From Beroe forskalii (Eukaryota; Ctenophora; Nuda; Beroida; Beroidae), in contig WFMF01000083.1 in the NCBI GenBank assembly GCA_011033025.1, positions 434,001 through 498,000 on the forward strand: a stretch of DNA of 64,000 bases, in the 5' to 3' direction. A model generated the notes under the pieces. The model was given only the letters and a program-made list of their open reading frames with translations, had not been told where the DNA came from and made no database searches. The stretch's first letter is position 1. Each line of letters starts with the position of its first letter. Below are positions 1-12,893 of the stretch, piece by piece. Both the position numbers and the translations under genes were made by a program.

Positions 1-2499
1 TGCAATGATAGTTTGTGACTGTGGGTTTTTCGTCCAGAGTGCAATAATCAGTGAAATTAGTGATGAGACCGAATTGTTTATAATTGACTTGCGTTGATAA
101 TTGACCGATCAGTTTTGTCTGGTTCCTGCTACTTTTCATTTTGTGTTGTTACTTTGAGATCTGAATTAATTCCTAAACTTTTAGAGTAAAAAGTCCTGGT
201 CACATCCTGAGATTGATAGTTGAAACGGGGGCTATGCCGGAATCCCGGTGGGTCCCTGACTCTGAATATTTGAATTAAATCAGCTATCCTAGACTTTCAG
301 AACCCTATACTCAAATTGCCAGACAGCACTGAGGTTATCTAAATTTGTGGGCGCATATTTTTAAATGCATTCATGTATCCGTCGTACTTTAAATGGTATT
401 TGTAATATTCAACTATCCCCACCACCGCCATTAAGGCATTAAATACCCCTCTATATTATGCACAAAGTACCCTATTAACGTTGAAGTGACATTTCGTGGA
501 ACTTCAGTCTGTTGTGACGGTGGTGTGTCAGTTTGTCGGTGGTGTGTCAGTGTGTCGGTGTTGTGTCAGGCTACGTCAATGCGCCATTAGACTCGCTGCA
601 GCTCGACATGCTTTTACTACCTGCCAAAGTGCTTCTATAGTGGCAGCTTCTAGCTTTATATATTGTTTGATTTATGTAAATTCGATGGTTTTATATGTTT
701 GTTGCCATTTGCCTTGATAGTTGCTCGTGCTCTAGGATTCTTCATCAGTCTAAGTCTTGGTGGTTCGTTGGTGGCACATAGTACCCTTTTCCCCAAATTC
801 AGAGTCCTATCAAATGAAAAAGTAAGCAAATGCAAAAGTGAGTAAGGAAATATCGTATTTCAGGTAATTCCTCTTGATCCTGTCAAAGCTCACCTGTCAT
901 TTCGTTTAAAGGATGTGTCATGTTGAAAAGTGACAGCCAACTAAAATGTCTGGAAATGATTTCGCTTTCATTTGATTGGTTATCATAATTCGCTTGTCAG
1001 CGAACTGCGCTTCTTTCTACTGGAGCTCAATCCCATCTTTCTTTTTATTAACCCGCGTCCCGCACCATTTTTGGTTGGTCAGTTGAACGATGAATTTTAT
1101 TCTCCAGCTAGAATCGGTCACGTATAATATGTATTTATCTATCTGGTGACAGATCCCTTGAATTTTATTACTTTCTGATTCGATGTTACTGAAACCATTT
1201 GTTAATCGTCTGCTGTAACCAGGTTTAAACTCTTTATTTGCTGTCTCAGATCCTATTCTCACTTCTTTATCACCGAAACAGTAGTGTCATGTTAGCAGCT
1301 GACAGAATAGAAATATCCCAGCAAGTATGAATGTAAAATTCTCAAATTACCAGCGTTAGGGATCTTCTTTTACTCTATAGTGTGGTTTTAAAGATCTTAA
1401 GTCATCCTTCAGCCTGTCAGTGACTCAGTCTTTGATTCAGCATTTGACTCAGCTTTTATGTTTAGTATGTAGTACTCGATATTATTCGGTCTTATTTTGC
1501 ACTACATTTTCATTTTTCAACAGAAAGTGCAGTACTTCCTGCACTTTCTGTATTTTCAAAATGCTCATCATTGGTATAAACATGCGTTAATGAACTAATG
1601 ACTCATCAGGTTTCATCATCAGGTCATGTATATTTTATAACCCCTGTGAACTGATGACAAGGTGAAATATGCCTCATATTATAGGATAACGAGTATCAGA
1701 GGAGGATGAGGTGTATTTTTGTAAGTTTTCCTGCATTACGTTTTCTCTTCTACGGAAGTTTTAAGTTTTATAAAAACAGTTTGATGAGTGGAATTTGTTT
1801 AGTTTTGTCCGGTGAAATATATTGTCAAACGTTGCGTCACCATTCACGAAATGTATATATACCCAGCGATTTTTATTCGAGTTATTTGCAATTTTCTTCC
1901 ATTTACCGACTTGTTTGTGACGTATTATATTTAAGAGCATAATGACGTCAATACTCCACCCTGCACAGTTTTCCATAGCCGGTATTCCAATACTTCATTT
2001 TTGTGAGTTTCCCTTTTCAATTCTAGAATCACACATGGTCGTTTATTGGTCATGATATTGACCTATCAGCTCGCGAGTAAACGGTCAACTTGTGCGCTGA
2101 TTGGTCTACGTCAAATGGACCTGTGGGAATGAAAATTCTTTCAAATGTCGGCAACTTCCAAAGAACTCCATTGTACCTTCAGACTATACAATATCATGTT
2201 TCACGTGGAGGTTGTAGTGGGTTGATTGGTTGAAGATGGTATGTGCGGAATCTTTAAACTGACTAAATTGCTATTTTCATGGGTATGTATCAAACCAATT
2301 GACGTGTTGCACTGTCTGATGAGTTGGCCAGTACAGGAAAAGATGTACGATTTTGTGTACATAAGTACATACTTGTATATCTTCATCATACTCTTGTCTT
2401 AGTTTGCTATGGCAGAATGTAGATCTCAACTCTCGTGACCTTTGACTCTCCTAAATTTGTTATTTTATGCAACTCGAGGAACTTCTTTTCCTCAGCAAA
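1..2499. other. non-coding stretch, no gene recognised
   Basis: All six frames give only short ORFs with no family resemblance. The stretch is AT-rich. It contains a short GT-rich repeat (a TGTGTCAGT-like unit reiterated near 517-562) and the hairpin listed at 1521-1550. No convincing exon with paired splice signals was seen. It could be intergenic DNA or an intron of a gene outside the window. Confidence 0.5.
1521..1550. repeat. perfect 12-bp inverted repeat
   Basis: The arms CAGAAAGTGCAG (1521-1532) and CTGCACTTTCTG (1539-1550) are perfectly complementary around a 6-nt loop. No T-run or gene end lies nearby, so no role can be assigned. Confidence 0.6.
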
Positions 2500-2501
2500 T
2501 A

Positions 2502-3252
2502 CCTTAGTGGTAGAAATTAAGATGTGTATTTATTAAGGACGTACTAATTAAGAAGTGTACTAATTAAGGCAGTAAAATTTCTACAAAAATCAGGCAATTC
2601 TAGGACTAAATTTCACATCGTTTCACCAATTTTCAACCAAAAATACCGATGTGAAAACAAGAAGAGGGCAGATTTTTCCATTGAATTCAATTTATTTGGG
2701 ATCTATGAAATATAGACAAAAGTAAAGCTAGGGTTTCTAGAGAAACAGATTAGCATCCTAGAGTCAACACCTTGTTCTTTGCAATGTTTCACTGCCTCCG
2801 TTTGATGAAAGATTGGCCGATGATTCTGCTGAAATTTTGAAGGCCTTGGTTCCTGATGAAAACATCGAAGATATCGAAGATGGTTTTATTGGGCTTGAGG
2901 TGGAAGATATGGAAGATGTGCAGGAAGACGTAAAAGCCGAAGAAATGCATATAATTTTTATCCATTGATAATTGTATATCATATGAAATTTGATTTTGTC
3001 TGCACTGATGCTTTCGCCGAAAAATTCTGAACCTGTATTGAGAGAAAATAGAATACCTTAATATTGTGGTCAAAGAAAAGATAGGTATAGATGTACAAAT
3101 CTTTACTTTAACAAAATTCTCTAAAATTTTGGTGTTGTACAAATTACGGTATGTAGAAATTAAGATTTGTAGAATTTAAGGAGTGTACTATTTAAGACAG
3201 TAAAATTGCTTACTACCTTAAATAGTACACTTCTTAATTTCTACCACTAAGG
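2502..3252. mobile_element. Tc1/mariner-like non-autonomous element, 751 bp
   Basis: Perfect 20-bp terminal inverted repeats CCTTAGTGGTAGAAATTAAG lie at 2502-2521 and (reverse complement) 3233-3252, directly flanked by TA on both sides, the target duplication of Tc1/mariner transposons. Subterminal GTGTACTAATTAAG-like motifs are reiterated at both ends. The interior holds an acidic ORF fragment on the plus strand (about 2770-2967, rich in ED, EDIEDG and EDVQED) that ends in a stop. It may be a transposase tail remnant but lacks a visible DDE core. Borders are certain; the superfamily rests on the TA duplication. Confidence 0.75.
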
Positions 3253-3810
3253 TACCGCATAAATTCTCTGATAGCTGAGGATAAGATTCTCTGTTTGCGG
3301 TCTATCCTGAATATTCCCACTTAATTTTGTGGTATTTATCCAATATTTGTTATCATCATTCTTAATTCATAATTATTATACTGTTAATATTCATTGAAGT
3401 ATTCATTACTTTCGTTGTTTATATACGTTGAATTGTTATTCTTTGTCTTTATTGTAGTTTGTACCTCTTAAGGTACCTCTTAAGTTACATCTTCCATATT
3501 CTTTTCTGTTGGTACCAATTCAATAGTTCTACGAAGAAATATTTTGCTGAAGTCGTCTACCTTTGTGGTACCTTAATTTGTTAAACCTTACACTGATTTG
3601 ATCCTCTTCTAAATTCCTAACTTTGCAATTTAAAATATTTCTCCTTCGATTGATTATTTCATAAAAATTACTCTATAATTATTTATAAAACGCGCATTCC
3701 TTTCACTATTTCTGCCCTTTCTAAGATTTTGCTTGTTTTCCAATAATTGTTCTGAGTTTGAAAGTTATTTTTCTCCTCACCACTCCTCCTCCTTCCAGGC
3801 TGGATGAACC

Positions 3811-3873
3811 ATGAGTGAGATCAGGAAACGAGTCAACCTCCCAGCCTCTTCCTCCTCCTCCTCTACGGACCAG
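3811..3873 (+). CDS. candidate alternative first coding exon (Ser-rich N-terminus)
   Basis: A pyrimidine-rich tract ending in CCAG at 3797-3798 is followed by a short leader, an ATG in good context (ACCATGA) and 21 codons starting MSEIRKRVNL, with a run of six serines, up to a CAG|GTTAGC donor in phase 0. The next recognisable in-phase acceptor is the shared 17.5 kb exon of the sulfatase gene, about 13.6 kb away. This would give that protein a different cytoplasmic N-terminus. Evidence is limited to splice signals, Kozak context and phase; no homology is claimed. It could instead belong to a different gene. Confidence 0.35.
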
Positions 3874-6351
3874 GTTAGCTGATTCTATATGTGCAGATCG
3901 ATTGATGGGGGAATTGATATAAAGACGCGCAAATTTTTTATTATTTTTTTTATTTCAAAATTTCAATTAAATAGAATTATCTTACAATATCATCTGGGAT
4001 AATATCTGATAAAATATTATAAAATAACCCCCATAATTGAGGCTAAACCTGCAACACAGTATGAAACCGTAATAAGAGCAGGGCCTGACAAACCAACAAT
4101 CAAAACATATGATATGTTAATAATATCGGTTAATTTATAACTTAGGCTCAAACTGTGTGGTAGGCAAAGACTAAAAGCAAAAGTTCAAAATATAATTTGT
4201 CCAATTATAACCTTTAAGATATTTAAATAATAATAAGTTAATGAATTAGAATTAAAAATTAGAATTATTCAATTTAATAAACATTGATTGAAACAGTAAA
4301 TGTCATAATTTTGGCTTTCATCACTTCATTCGATATAAGATTAAGTTATGTAGTCCTTTTAAGAGTTATAATGTCAAAGTTGAAATGGGGTATTTGATTA
4401 TACTCTGCAATATTGAAATATTAAAATAGCTATCCATTGAAAAACTAGCAACAGCTGCAAGATCACACATAAAATGTACGATCATATCATTTAAATACAT
4501 ACTTGAATGTGACCCAAGATGATACTGACGACTAGACAATATGAGGCTTAGTTATCGAAAATTGAGGTGGTAAAACCAATAGGCATCAATCTATTGATAA
4601 TTTGAAAGAACAATAACAAGTCATTCAGAGCAAATTTGATTTTAAGAGGCAATATATCTAATTCTTTAAGTTTCTCAGCATAAACTGCATCACTATAATG
4701 ATCAAATGGTTTTGCTACACTTTCGATGGAACTACGGTTAAAAAATACGTATTATCTGGTAAATGAATTCTCAATAAATCTAGTTGATATTAATTTCATA
4801 TTTCGATAAAATTATTGCCGTAAAGTGATTATATTTGTGCCTGCCAGAGGTTCTGCCAACACAACCGTACGTCACCACTATCATTCCGAAGTTATTTATT
4901 ATTTGATTAAAGTGGTTCAATAACATCGTAGGGGGGCATAACATAGCTTGCTGTGGCACACATCTTCCTGGGTGTTGTTTTCCTTTGGATGCTCTGGAAC
5001 CATTCCTCTCTACATAATATTCCGATAACATTTAGGTTACGGCTTTGGTATTATGTCCGCGGAATAGAATATATTTTCCAAATTAGGAAAATAAAGTTGC
5101 GCAGGCCTGCCTCAATCTCCATTATTTATCTCAAAGATAATTATTAATTAGGAATATGTATTACAGTTATTATTTTTGGTTGCATATGTAATTAGATTTC
5201 TTTTTTCTCCAAATTCCAACATGCATCATGGTAGACTTGACACATGCCTAGAATTTCTGGATAATTGGTTAACTGCCCCTTACTCTATTTAAATCGCGAC
5301 TTACAAAATGAATTTTACATGCATATTTTAAATCATTTATTGCGATAATTTTTCTTCAAAGAGTTTCGCTCCTATTATAGCACCCTATTTCTTAGAATTG
5401 ATAAAACCTTTTACCATCAGCGAAACCATTAATTCCGCTTACGAAGTTAGGTATTTCTTTCCACCTATGTTTTAAACCATGATAGAGGTATTTAAAGTAA
5501 TAATGTCGAGCCCCGAAGGGCCGCGAGCCATTATTACGAACCGTATTACGTACTAATACTGCAACCACTATGAGGGACGAACATACTTTAATAAGGTCTG
5601 TTTCGAAAACCACTCGTTTTTTAGCAGTTTTTCAACAACAAGTCAACAACAAAAACTTATCCAAATATATGTAGCAGTTGCAGTATTGGGACGTTGACTC
5701 CTAACCCCCTATTATTAATTCGAATCATCTAATCCGTAATATATTTTCGTTAAAATATGTGCTGCTAAGTAGGTGTGAGGCTTCCAGAATACCTGGCACT
5801 CTATATATCCCGTCTCCTTTATAAGATAATCGGTGGTTTGCAAATTAATAAGACTGATGTCATATTATAATCGTTTAAAATGGCGATTCTATGACGCCAT
5901 TATCTAGATTTGAAATGGTGTTTTTGACGTATTATTTTTCCTAATTTGTTGGAATTTGCTCAAGGTAATCTCAATGCATATAATCTCAGTGCTAATGGCG
6001 TCTGTTACGTTGGTCCTCCCGCACCTGACATAACCCGGTTTTTCACGTTTAATAATTTGAGTCGTTTTTTGTTGTTATATCGTTGCGTATATGTATTTTG
6101 TGGTGTCCGTTGCATAATATTTTTCGTCGTTTTTCGATACATTTTCGCAGTTTTTGTCACAGATTTTTGTCGAATCCAAAGACTTTGCTTTGTTTGTGGC
6201 TCACGTGATGTCACACGATGACAGTGGCAGATTTGGAATACCAGTTGATCACACCGACACCATTTGAGGTTATTATACACATTTTACTTCAAAAACCATA
6301 GCTGTTGATAATCATTGGAATTAATACTCATTAAATCTGATTAAAAATGAT

Positions 6352-6403
6352 TAATTTTTAATAAGACGTGACCTACTATTAGGTCACGTCTTATTAAAAA
6401 TTA
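6352..6403. repeat. perfect 24-bp-arm hairpin
   Basis: The left arm 6352-6375 and right arm 6380-6403 are exact reverse complements with a 4-nt loop (CTAT). The central part of the arm reads AAGACGTGACCTA. No target duplication was identified, so it is described only as a palindrome; it may be a minimal foldback element or the hairpin end of a decayed one. Confidence 0.8.
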
Positions 6404-8094
6404 GCTGATTTTGTCGTCTGTTGACTATGGCCTGAGCAAAGAAGGTTTCATTGATTGGTCAGGAATGGGCCCAGTTTTCTGCGTTGCGTTTGGTCTTCTC
6501 TAGTCAATGTCCATATTCATCAATTCTTCACTTCAACTGTTGATGAAGCTGGTATTTACAACTAAACGGGAGACGGATCTACAAGAGACCAAAGCGGACA
6601 CGCCAGCGCAAGATCTCATAGCCCAGGTGATCCTTTAGTCGCCAGAGTGGATGGGAACGAGTCCCGTTCCTCCCCAGGGGAAAGCTGGTATCAAATTTTC
6701 CTCGTCAAACCATGCTACGTAACACTGGGTCCGATCACGTTTTATTCTGACGTAAAACAATGAATTTGGCATGATTCATTGCCACAATATGATGTATTTG
6801 GGTGTATGATGTAGTGGACTTGAAGTGTACATTAATCATGATAATGATCGTGATAATGACGTCATTATCATGTCATAAAATGATGAATTGCTGGCGGAGG
6901 ATTGCCAACCAATTGGAGATCTCACGAACGATCAGGACAATCAAATGTATATTTAGGGTTTCTGACATCATTGATTGGGGCTATATATCCCACTGCCCAA
7001 TCTGTACCAGTCCAATCTGTATCACTTTCCCGTCTCTCCACATTGAATTGAGTTTGTGCTGTGGTGATCACTTATCACAGGTTGAGGTGTGCAAGATGAT
7101 CCTACACACTTCGGTAAAATTTAGTGTAAGTTTTGATTGATTTGCCTATCAACTAAAATTCTCTATAAACCTTCCCCACTCAATTACGGATGTTTCTGTT
7201 ATAATAAAATTGTTAAATAGGTAATTTATTCGCTAACAGTCACTCCTCGATCAGTCAATATTGAGCGATTATATTAAAACTACCACGCACATGATACTGA
7301 TAGTCGTACATAAATTATGTCTGGTGTTATACTTATAGTCAAGATATATTATGAGATACCCGGCACGAAATGTCGGAGAATTATATCACCTTTCTTGGAA
7401 GGAAACCAACTAAAACTCTTGTTAACCTGTGCTGGAAGCCGCGCGCTAAGGTACACTGTACTATGTCAGCATTTCCACATTATAAAGCATCACAGTGACA
7501 GCATTTCAAGTGAATTTACCTGTGCGCGCGCCCTATGCATATGTGCGATAAGAGGACATAGCTACAGCGTTATGTACATAACAATGTATTGACCTATAAT
7601 AATCTTAGTTGTTTGTATCTGTATCTGTTATTTAATCTATGTTTTAGGATGTTGGATGGCACTGCAATTTACCATTTGCCACATATGCTGCTGTGCCACC
7701 TCTGAGGCTGTGCCATATAGCACATGAGGCAGATAGTAAACCCGAAATTGGCGTACAATGAGGTCACTGACGATATTTCACCCAAGTTTATTGATTCTTG
7801 TTCGCAATATATCCCCAGTCCGCCGTCAGGTGCAAGCAATTAGTCCCCAAACCCATCAATTTCCATTAGTGACTCCTTTTCATTAGTGAACGATATAGTA
7901 CTGGGCGTGGCCTTTTTGTCTTGTGAGGAGTTTAAATATATCACATATCCAACGTACTATAAAACTGTGCATGATCGCATTCTGTTGCACTCACTCCTTC
8001 ATAAAACTTTCATATGCTATGCAGTCTGAATCGTTAATGTGTCTGCACTCAATTACAGAAAAGTTGTAGTAATTCGCTTGTAAGTACGATATTC

Positions 8095-8306
8095 TCACTA
8101 CATAGTCGAAAGTTAGATCGTTTTCGTTTCTTTACCTAGTGGAGTTTGTGTTCCTGAAAGTGAAAGCATATTTGCTTGGTCAATTTTAATATCCGGTTTA
8201 TTGTCACTACATAGTCGAAAGTTAGATCGTTTTCGTCTCTTGACCTAGAGGAGTTTGTGTTCCTGAAAGCATATTTTCTTGGTCAATTCTAATATCCGGT
8301 TTATTG
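8095..8306. repeat. two-copy direct tandem repeat, period about 109 bp
   Basis: Copies begin at TCACTACATAGTCGAAAG (8095 and 8204) and run to TATCCGGTTTATTGT. They differ by a few substitutions and a small deletion. There is no coding potential. Confidence 0.8.
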
Positions 8307-9761
8307 TAGTTAATCAGGCTCAGTCCTTTCTTTCCCTGGTCATATCACCAGATTGAAGATGATGTTATGTCAGCTTTCTGATTGTCGCCCAAAATTCCTT
8401 AACAGATTCGAGTGAGAATGAAATAATTAAGTCTAAAGAGTCGCATGCTTAATAGTAGACTTGATAGCATGTTTTCATGAGACTTAAGAAAAACTCCTAT
8501 TTTAGGGCGTTATATCCATATTATCCGATTACTGTGATCACTGATCACTGATCAGTGAGGCTAGACTGCGAAGACTATTGGGTCCACTTTAAATGTAGTT
8601 AGCATCATCATTCTCGGAATTTCAGAACCGTCGGGGATTTACAAATTATTGCTTGCAATGATTTTCCTGTTAAAAAGCGTTTACTGGACATTATTTTTCA
8701 TTTATTAATCGTTTTTCAGTTAGCACCACCGCGTCATCTGGGAATCGTGATTATTTGATTTAGGTTTTAGTATTTAGGATCACGAAGTCTCTCCAATCTC
8801 CTGATTTTTAGGTCATTTTAACTCTTAAAGTCATTTACTGAGTTTCCATATTCTTGGGGCTTCCGGGTGAGCGGCTAATAAAGTACTAAATCTTACCTTT
8901 TTTTTATGCTAAAATTTTTCCGTTTTTGAAAATATACACTCGACATAGACATCGTCAAGTTTGTGCCAAACGTGATCATTTGTAATGAGTTAAATATAAA
9001 TGACGAAATCAGAGACCCTGTACCTGTGCACCTCGTGACAATTCTCGGGATCATTTGATTGGTTTATCTAATCCCTCCTTTCTACGTTCCTCCCTGAGCA
9101 CCAGATGGCCCGGTATGAGGCCTTGTAAACAGTCAAATGTTACTTTGAGATCAGTCTGTGTGTTCTTCTATGTTCTGCCATGCATGTAATTGTATGATTG
9201 AGCTCTGGTTTAGTGATTTGTGCGTATGTTTTGCCCCCTCCCCCGCCTCATTCTAGATTTAAAAGACTTATCACCTAAGACTACTATGATTCCAAATGTT
9301 ACAACTACAAATTCTGCAGATTTTCAACAGATGGGGTTACAATTACTCATCCCTCTTTCTGCATCAATCAAATTAAATTAATGTTAATTACATTCCATTT
9401 CCTAATGAATTGTCCATGATTGCGTACGCGTTAGTGACCTTAAACCCTATTTAAGATTTGCGAATCAGATTGTGAAACCTGATTCATTCTCATCAATAAC
9501 ATGAATGATTCTTTCCAGTAGAAAGTATTATCTTCGTGAGGCATCTTATGGCCTCCACTTTTCCAAAATATCAAATTCTGGCTCAAAATAAGAAACATGT
9601 ACCATAGCATTTTTTCCCTCCCCATTGACCTTTTTGTGAATACAAAAAGGCAAATGAGAAGGTTAGCAGAGATCGTGTTTGGGAAGGTGAGAAATAGGAT
9701 ATTTGCATAGCAGGTCCAGATTTGCAATACAACTACTGTAATTTCTGGAAAGTGCTCGGAA

Positions 9762-9850
9762 AGTCCGAGGGAGATATGTCCACAAATTTTGAGGAGATGT
9801 CCACAAATTTGAGGGAGATGTCCTCATATTTGAGGGAGATTTCGTCAACA
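9762..9850. repeat. short minisatellite, about 25-bp unit, 3-4 copies
   Basis: Units resembling TTTGAGGGAGATGTCC are repeated with small changes. The minus-strand ORF across it (SPSNLWTSP-like repeats) is a by-product of the repeat. Confidence 0.6.
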
Positions 9851-11058
9851 ATGGTACCATCAAGCGGAGTCGCGTAGTAACCTTAATTGCGCGCACAATT
9901 GCGCGCTTTCACCCGCAAGATTAGGGATGGATGTTAATATCGAGCAATTTTGTGCGCGGCGCTGCGGCTCAACATCATGCGTGGCATGGCGCGCCTGCTA
10001 AGCTTTAGTTAGCCGATCAAATTTTTAGCGAAAATTCAAGCGCCGAGTCAACACTTTACCAATGTTTGAAATTCGAGCAATTTTGAACAATTTATGGTGG
10101 AAAAACAAATTACTGTATCATGAAATTGCGTATCATGAAATTGAATCATCAATGCTAGTTGCTCCAAGTTCAACCGTGAAAACCATGGCAAACTACTTAA
10201 CTACGGAGTTTCTGAAATAAATAACTTCGCGAAGTAATTCAATTGCGTTGTTTAAAAGCTCATCAACGTGGATCGAAGCTGCCTACGTCCCACATGCATT
10301 ATATAGAATTGCACGTTTCTATTAATATCTTCTTCAAGCTCGGGGGAGGGAAATTAAGCGCCCGCAGATGGGTAACGGGCGCAATTCTTGTTTTATCTGT
10401 AAACCAAAGTATGGAGGTGCTGCTATGTGATCTGACGTTTCACTCCGCAAACCCATCACTCAATCCCCATCACTCAATCCCCATCACTCTGCCGTCACTC
10501 ACTCATAGTCCTGGTTATTGGTTAACTATGTCGACTGTCGAGTATGTGGTGGTCCGTCAATTGTTCGAGTCTAGATGATAGGTAAGTCCTCACTAACACC
10601 TTATCTAATGCACCTGATACCTCCAAATCCTGACAAAACTCCTCGCATAGCTCCTAAACACCTGTTAATTGAAATATCTGTAGTACCATCAACAGTCCCT
10701 TTCGTTGCTATATCTCACAAACCGTGATCGATGTCCCTTCAAATATGCGCGCAAGGAAGGTATGCGATTGAAATTGCGGCGCCATCATCATGGCTGAAAA
10801 TGGTCAATTTCGTGGTCAGGTATAGTAATGTCCCAGGTCCCTCCCAGGTCTATTATAATTTATACAATAGCTTGCAGATACTGTGACGCTATACAATGTA
10901 TCCAATCTGGCGTGGCAATCTCCAAATCTTGTTTTTGTGATAGAAACGGCAATATTGATTGTTTTCGCAAGGAGGATATTACGATATACGCTACATAAGA
11001 AGCACCCTGGTGTATTGTTGCTGGTTGGGCCGTCACGCGTTTTCAGCCGTGAACAGGT

Positions 11059-11173
11059 CACGTGAGTGGAAGTTAACGCTGTCACGTGACATGAACTGAG
11101 AGTCACGTGACTAAATCCCAGGCCCACGTGGGCACTGGTACCAGATCACGTTGCCATGGTAACGCAGCACGTG
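11059..11173. promoter_or_regulatory. E-box/CLEAR-like cluster with RFX X-box
   Basis: Five CACGTG hexamers occur in 115 bp: 11059-11064, 11083-11088, 11104-11109, 11125-11130 and 11168-11173. Two read GTCACGTGAC (the second with its last C at 11111), the form described as the CLEAR element bound by TFEB/MITF-type bHLH-Zip factors at lysosomal genes. A palindromic RFX X-box, GTTGCCATGGTAAC, sits at 11150-11163. The cluster lies about 310 bp upstream of the candidate first exon at 11,481, as a proximal promoter would. Its link to the sulfatase gene is inference. Confidence 0.55.
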
Positions 11174-11480
11174 GTACGGTGATACCTGTGGCCCCTGCAC
11201 ATTGCTCAGTGGCAGTGTGACATATTGTATTGCACGGGGTAAAAGCCTCTAGTCTTTTCTCTCTCCTACCCTCCCGACGAGAAAAATATGTATTTTTAGA
11301 TATATAGGTAACAGGTTTTTAATTGATATATGAAACGAAAGAGTTGTCGCTGTTGATCGTGATGAGGGATTTGAAGTGTTGTCAGATTTTCGTTTTGATA
11401 CAGCTGCCAGCTCTTTGAGAGATAGAATCGTCGACTTTTGAAGTTTTTCCATATCTTCAACTTTTGGCAACGTTTTCCGT

Positions 11481-11555
11481 ATGGGACTGCGAAAAGGCGT
11501 GCGGAGTGTCTGGTATAAAGTTGGGAAAGGTGGTCGGAAGTTCAGTGCTACATTT
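11481..11555 (+). CDS. candidate alternative first coding exon (basic N-terminus)
   Basis: An ATG is followed by 25 codons starting MGLRKGVRSVWYKVGKGG, very basic, and ends at TTT|GTGAGT in phase 0. It lies downstream of the E-box/X-box cluster, which supports its being a first exon. Phase 0 matches the shared acceptor exon at 17,519 of the sulfatase gene, so the basic stretch could be the cytosolic end of a membrane-anchored sulfatase isoform. No homology was recognised. It is an unproven exon. Confidence 0.35.
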
Positions 11556-12742
11556 GTGAGTCTGCTGAAGAATGAAAACTATGACGGGGATGATGATGGA
11601 GATGGTCCACATGTAATCACCTACCTTGCTAGGGATGAAGTGAGTGAGTTTGATTCTGGAATAAGGCTATTGTTTGATTTATATTGGAATCATGCCATCT
11701 GAATTATTTCTCATTATCTTGATGAGGTTTCAAGACTTAGGTGAAAGTTTCAAGTACTAACAACTCTAAAAAGCCAGCTTAATGAATTATGGCCTTATTA
11801 CTGAAGTGAGTCGATATCATTAAGTGACTACCTACTTATGATAATTAGATAATGATATCATGATTCATGATTCATAATTTCCGCTACTCACTACTGTGGT
11901 ATAAACTTAAATAATCAAACTAAATTACCGATTACTCGATAAGTCCCTGGATTGAACAATGAAATCATATCCCTGGATCGAATCTATGAAGTGTGAAACT
12001 CTATATGGTGTCTCGACATCGTGATCAATAGTGTCCCTTACCCTCTTCTATTATTAGAAAGATAACATCACTGAGGGATAACAAGAGGAAGAGAGCTATG
12101 AATTACAAATCTCTTGTGTTTTTATCAACTCTCGATATGAGATAAAACCCACATTTTCAATCCGGAAAAGAAGAAAATTATATTCCTCTCCCCATTCAAT
12201 ATACCTCACATACAACACACCATGTGCTTTTAATATAAAGAAATAATAATAATAATAATCCTGTATGTCTCCCTCATCAACCATACCCCACTGACTATTT
12301 CGTCACTATCATGGTTCAAGAAATGAATATTGGTGACATCACAACATCAATCTTTTCATGACTTCGACACTGTGTAATAATAATCCTGTGAGTCTTTTGT
12401 GACTATGATTAACAACAATGGTGTAGCTGTCTCTTGGTCATGTGACCCCAGCAATCGAGCTTCTGTGGGAGAAGGGTGCAGAGCTAGTTATAGAGCTGTC
12501 AATATATACTCTTTTTGCGTGTTTCTATTGGTTACTCAGACTGAGAATATTCATTTGATTGGCTCCAAATCTTTCCTGGAATCATCGGCGGAGAAAACAA
12601 TTCTACACTTTCTAGAACTTTTCCATTTGTACTATGAACTTTATTAATGCAGCGCAGCTTATAAGCACTCACCTTGGAAACGTGTGCAATTCATCTTGAG
12701 CCCTGCAGTGCAGTATTAATTGACTTGCGTGCACAGAGTCTA

Positions 12743-12818
12743 CAGAGGATCTATTCTTCAGCAGAGGATCTATTCTTCAGCAGAGGATCTATTCTTCAAC
12801 AGAAGATCTATTCTTGGT
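12743..12818 (+). repeat. 19-bp tandem repeat, four copies
   Basis: The unit CAGAGGATCTATTCTTCAG is repeated at 12743, 12762, 12781 and 12800, the last copy with changes. It lies in the probable 5' leader of the exon starting at 12,894. The period is not a multiple of three, arguing against a coding role. Confidence 0.8.
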
Positions 12819-12893
12819 GGTGAGAGGAGAGACATCTTTCTATCTGGGATCTATTCTTGGTTGAGTGAGAAGAGAGTGGTTATTCTTAGCACC

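Larger units (their letters stand above)
3874..11040. other. non-coding stretch (intron or intergenic)
   Basis: No conserved protein is visible in any frame over 7 kb. If the 3.8 kb exon is real, this is part of its intron. It holds the 24-bp-arm hairpin at 6352-6403, the tandem duplication at 8095-8306, the minisatellite at 9762-9850 and a short ATCACTCAATCCCC repeat near 10,450-10,490. Nothing else stands out. Confidence 0.5.

Noticed and set aside
5392..7592. Several ORFs of 70-112 codons
   Set aside because: No similarity, no codon bias, overlapping on both strands; consistent with chance.
10540..10580. tRNA-like box B (GTTCGAGTC)
   Set aside because: No box A at the right distance and no cloverleaf can be folded.
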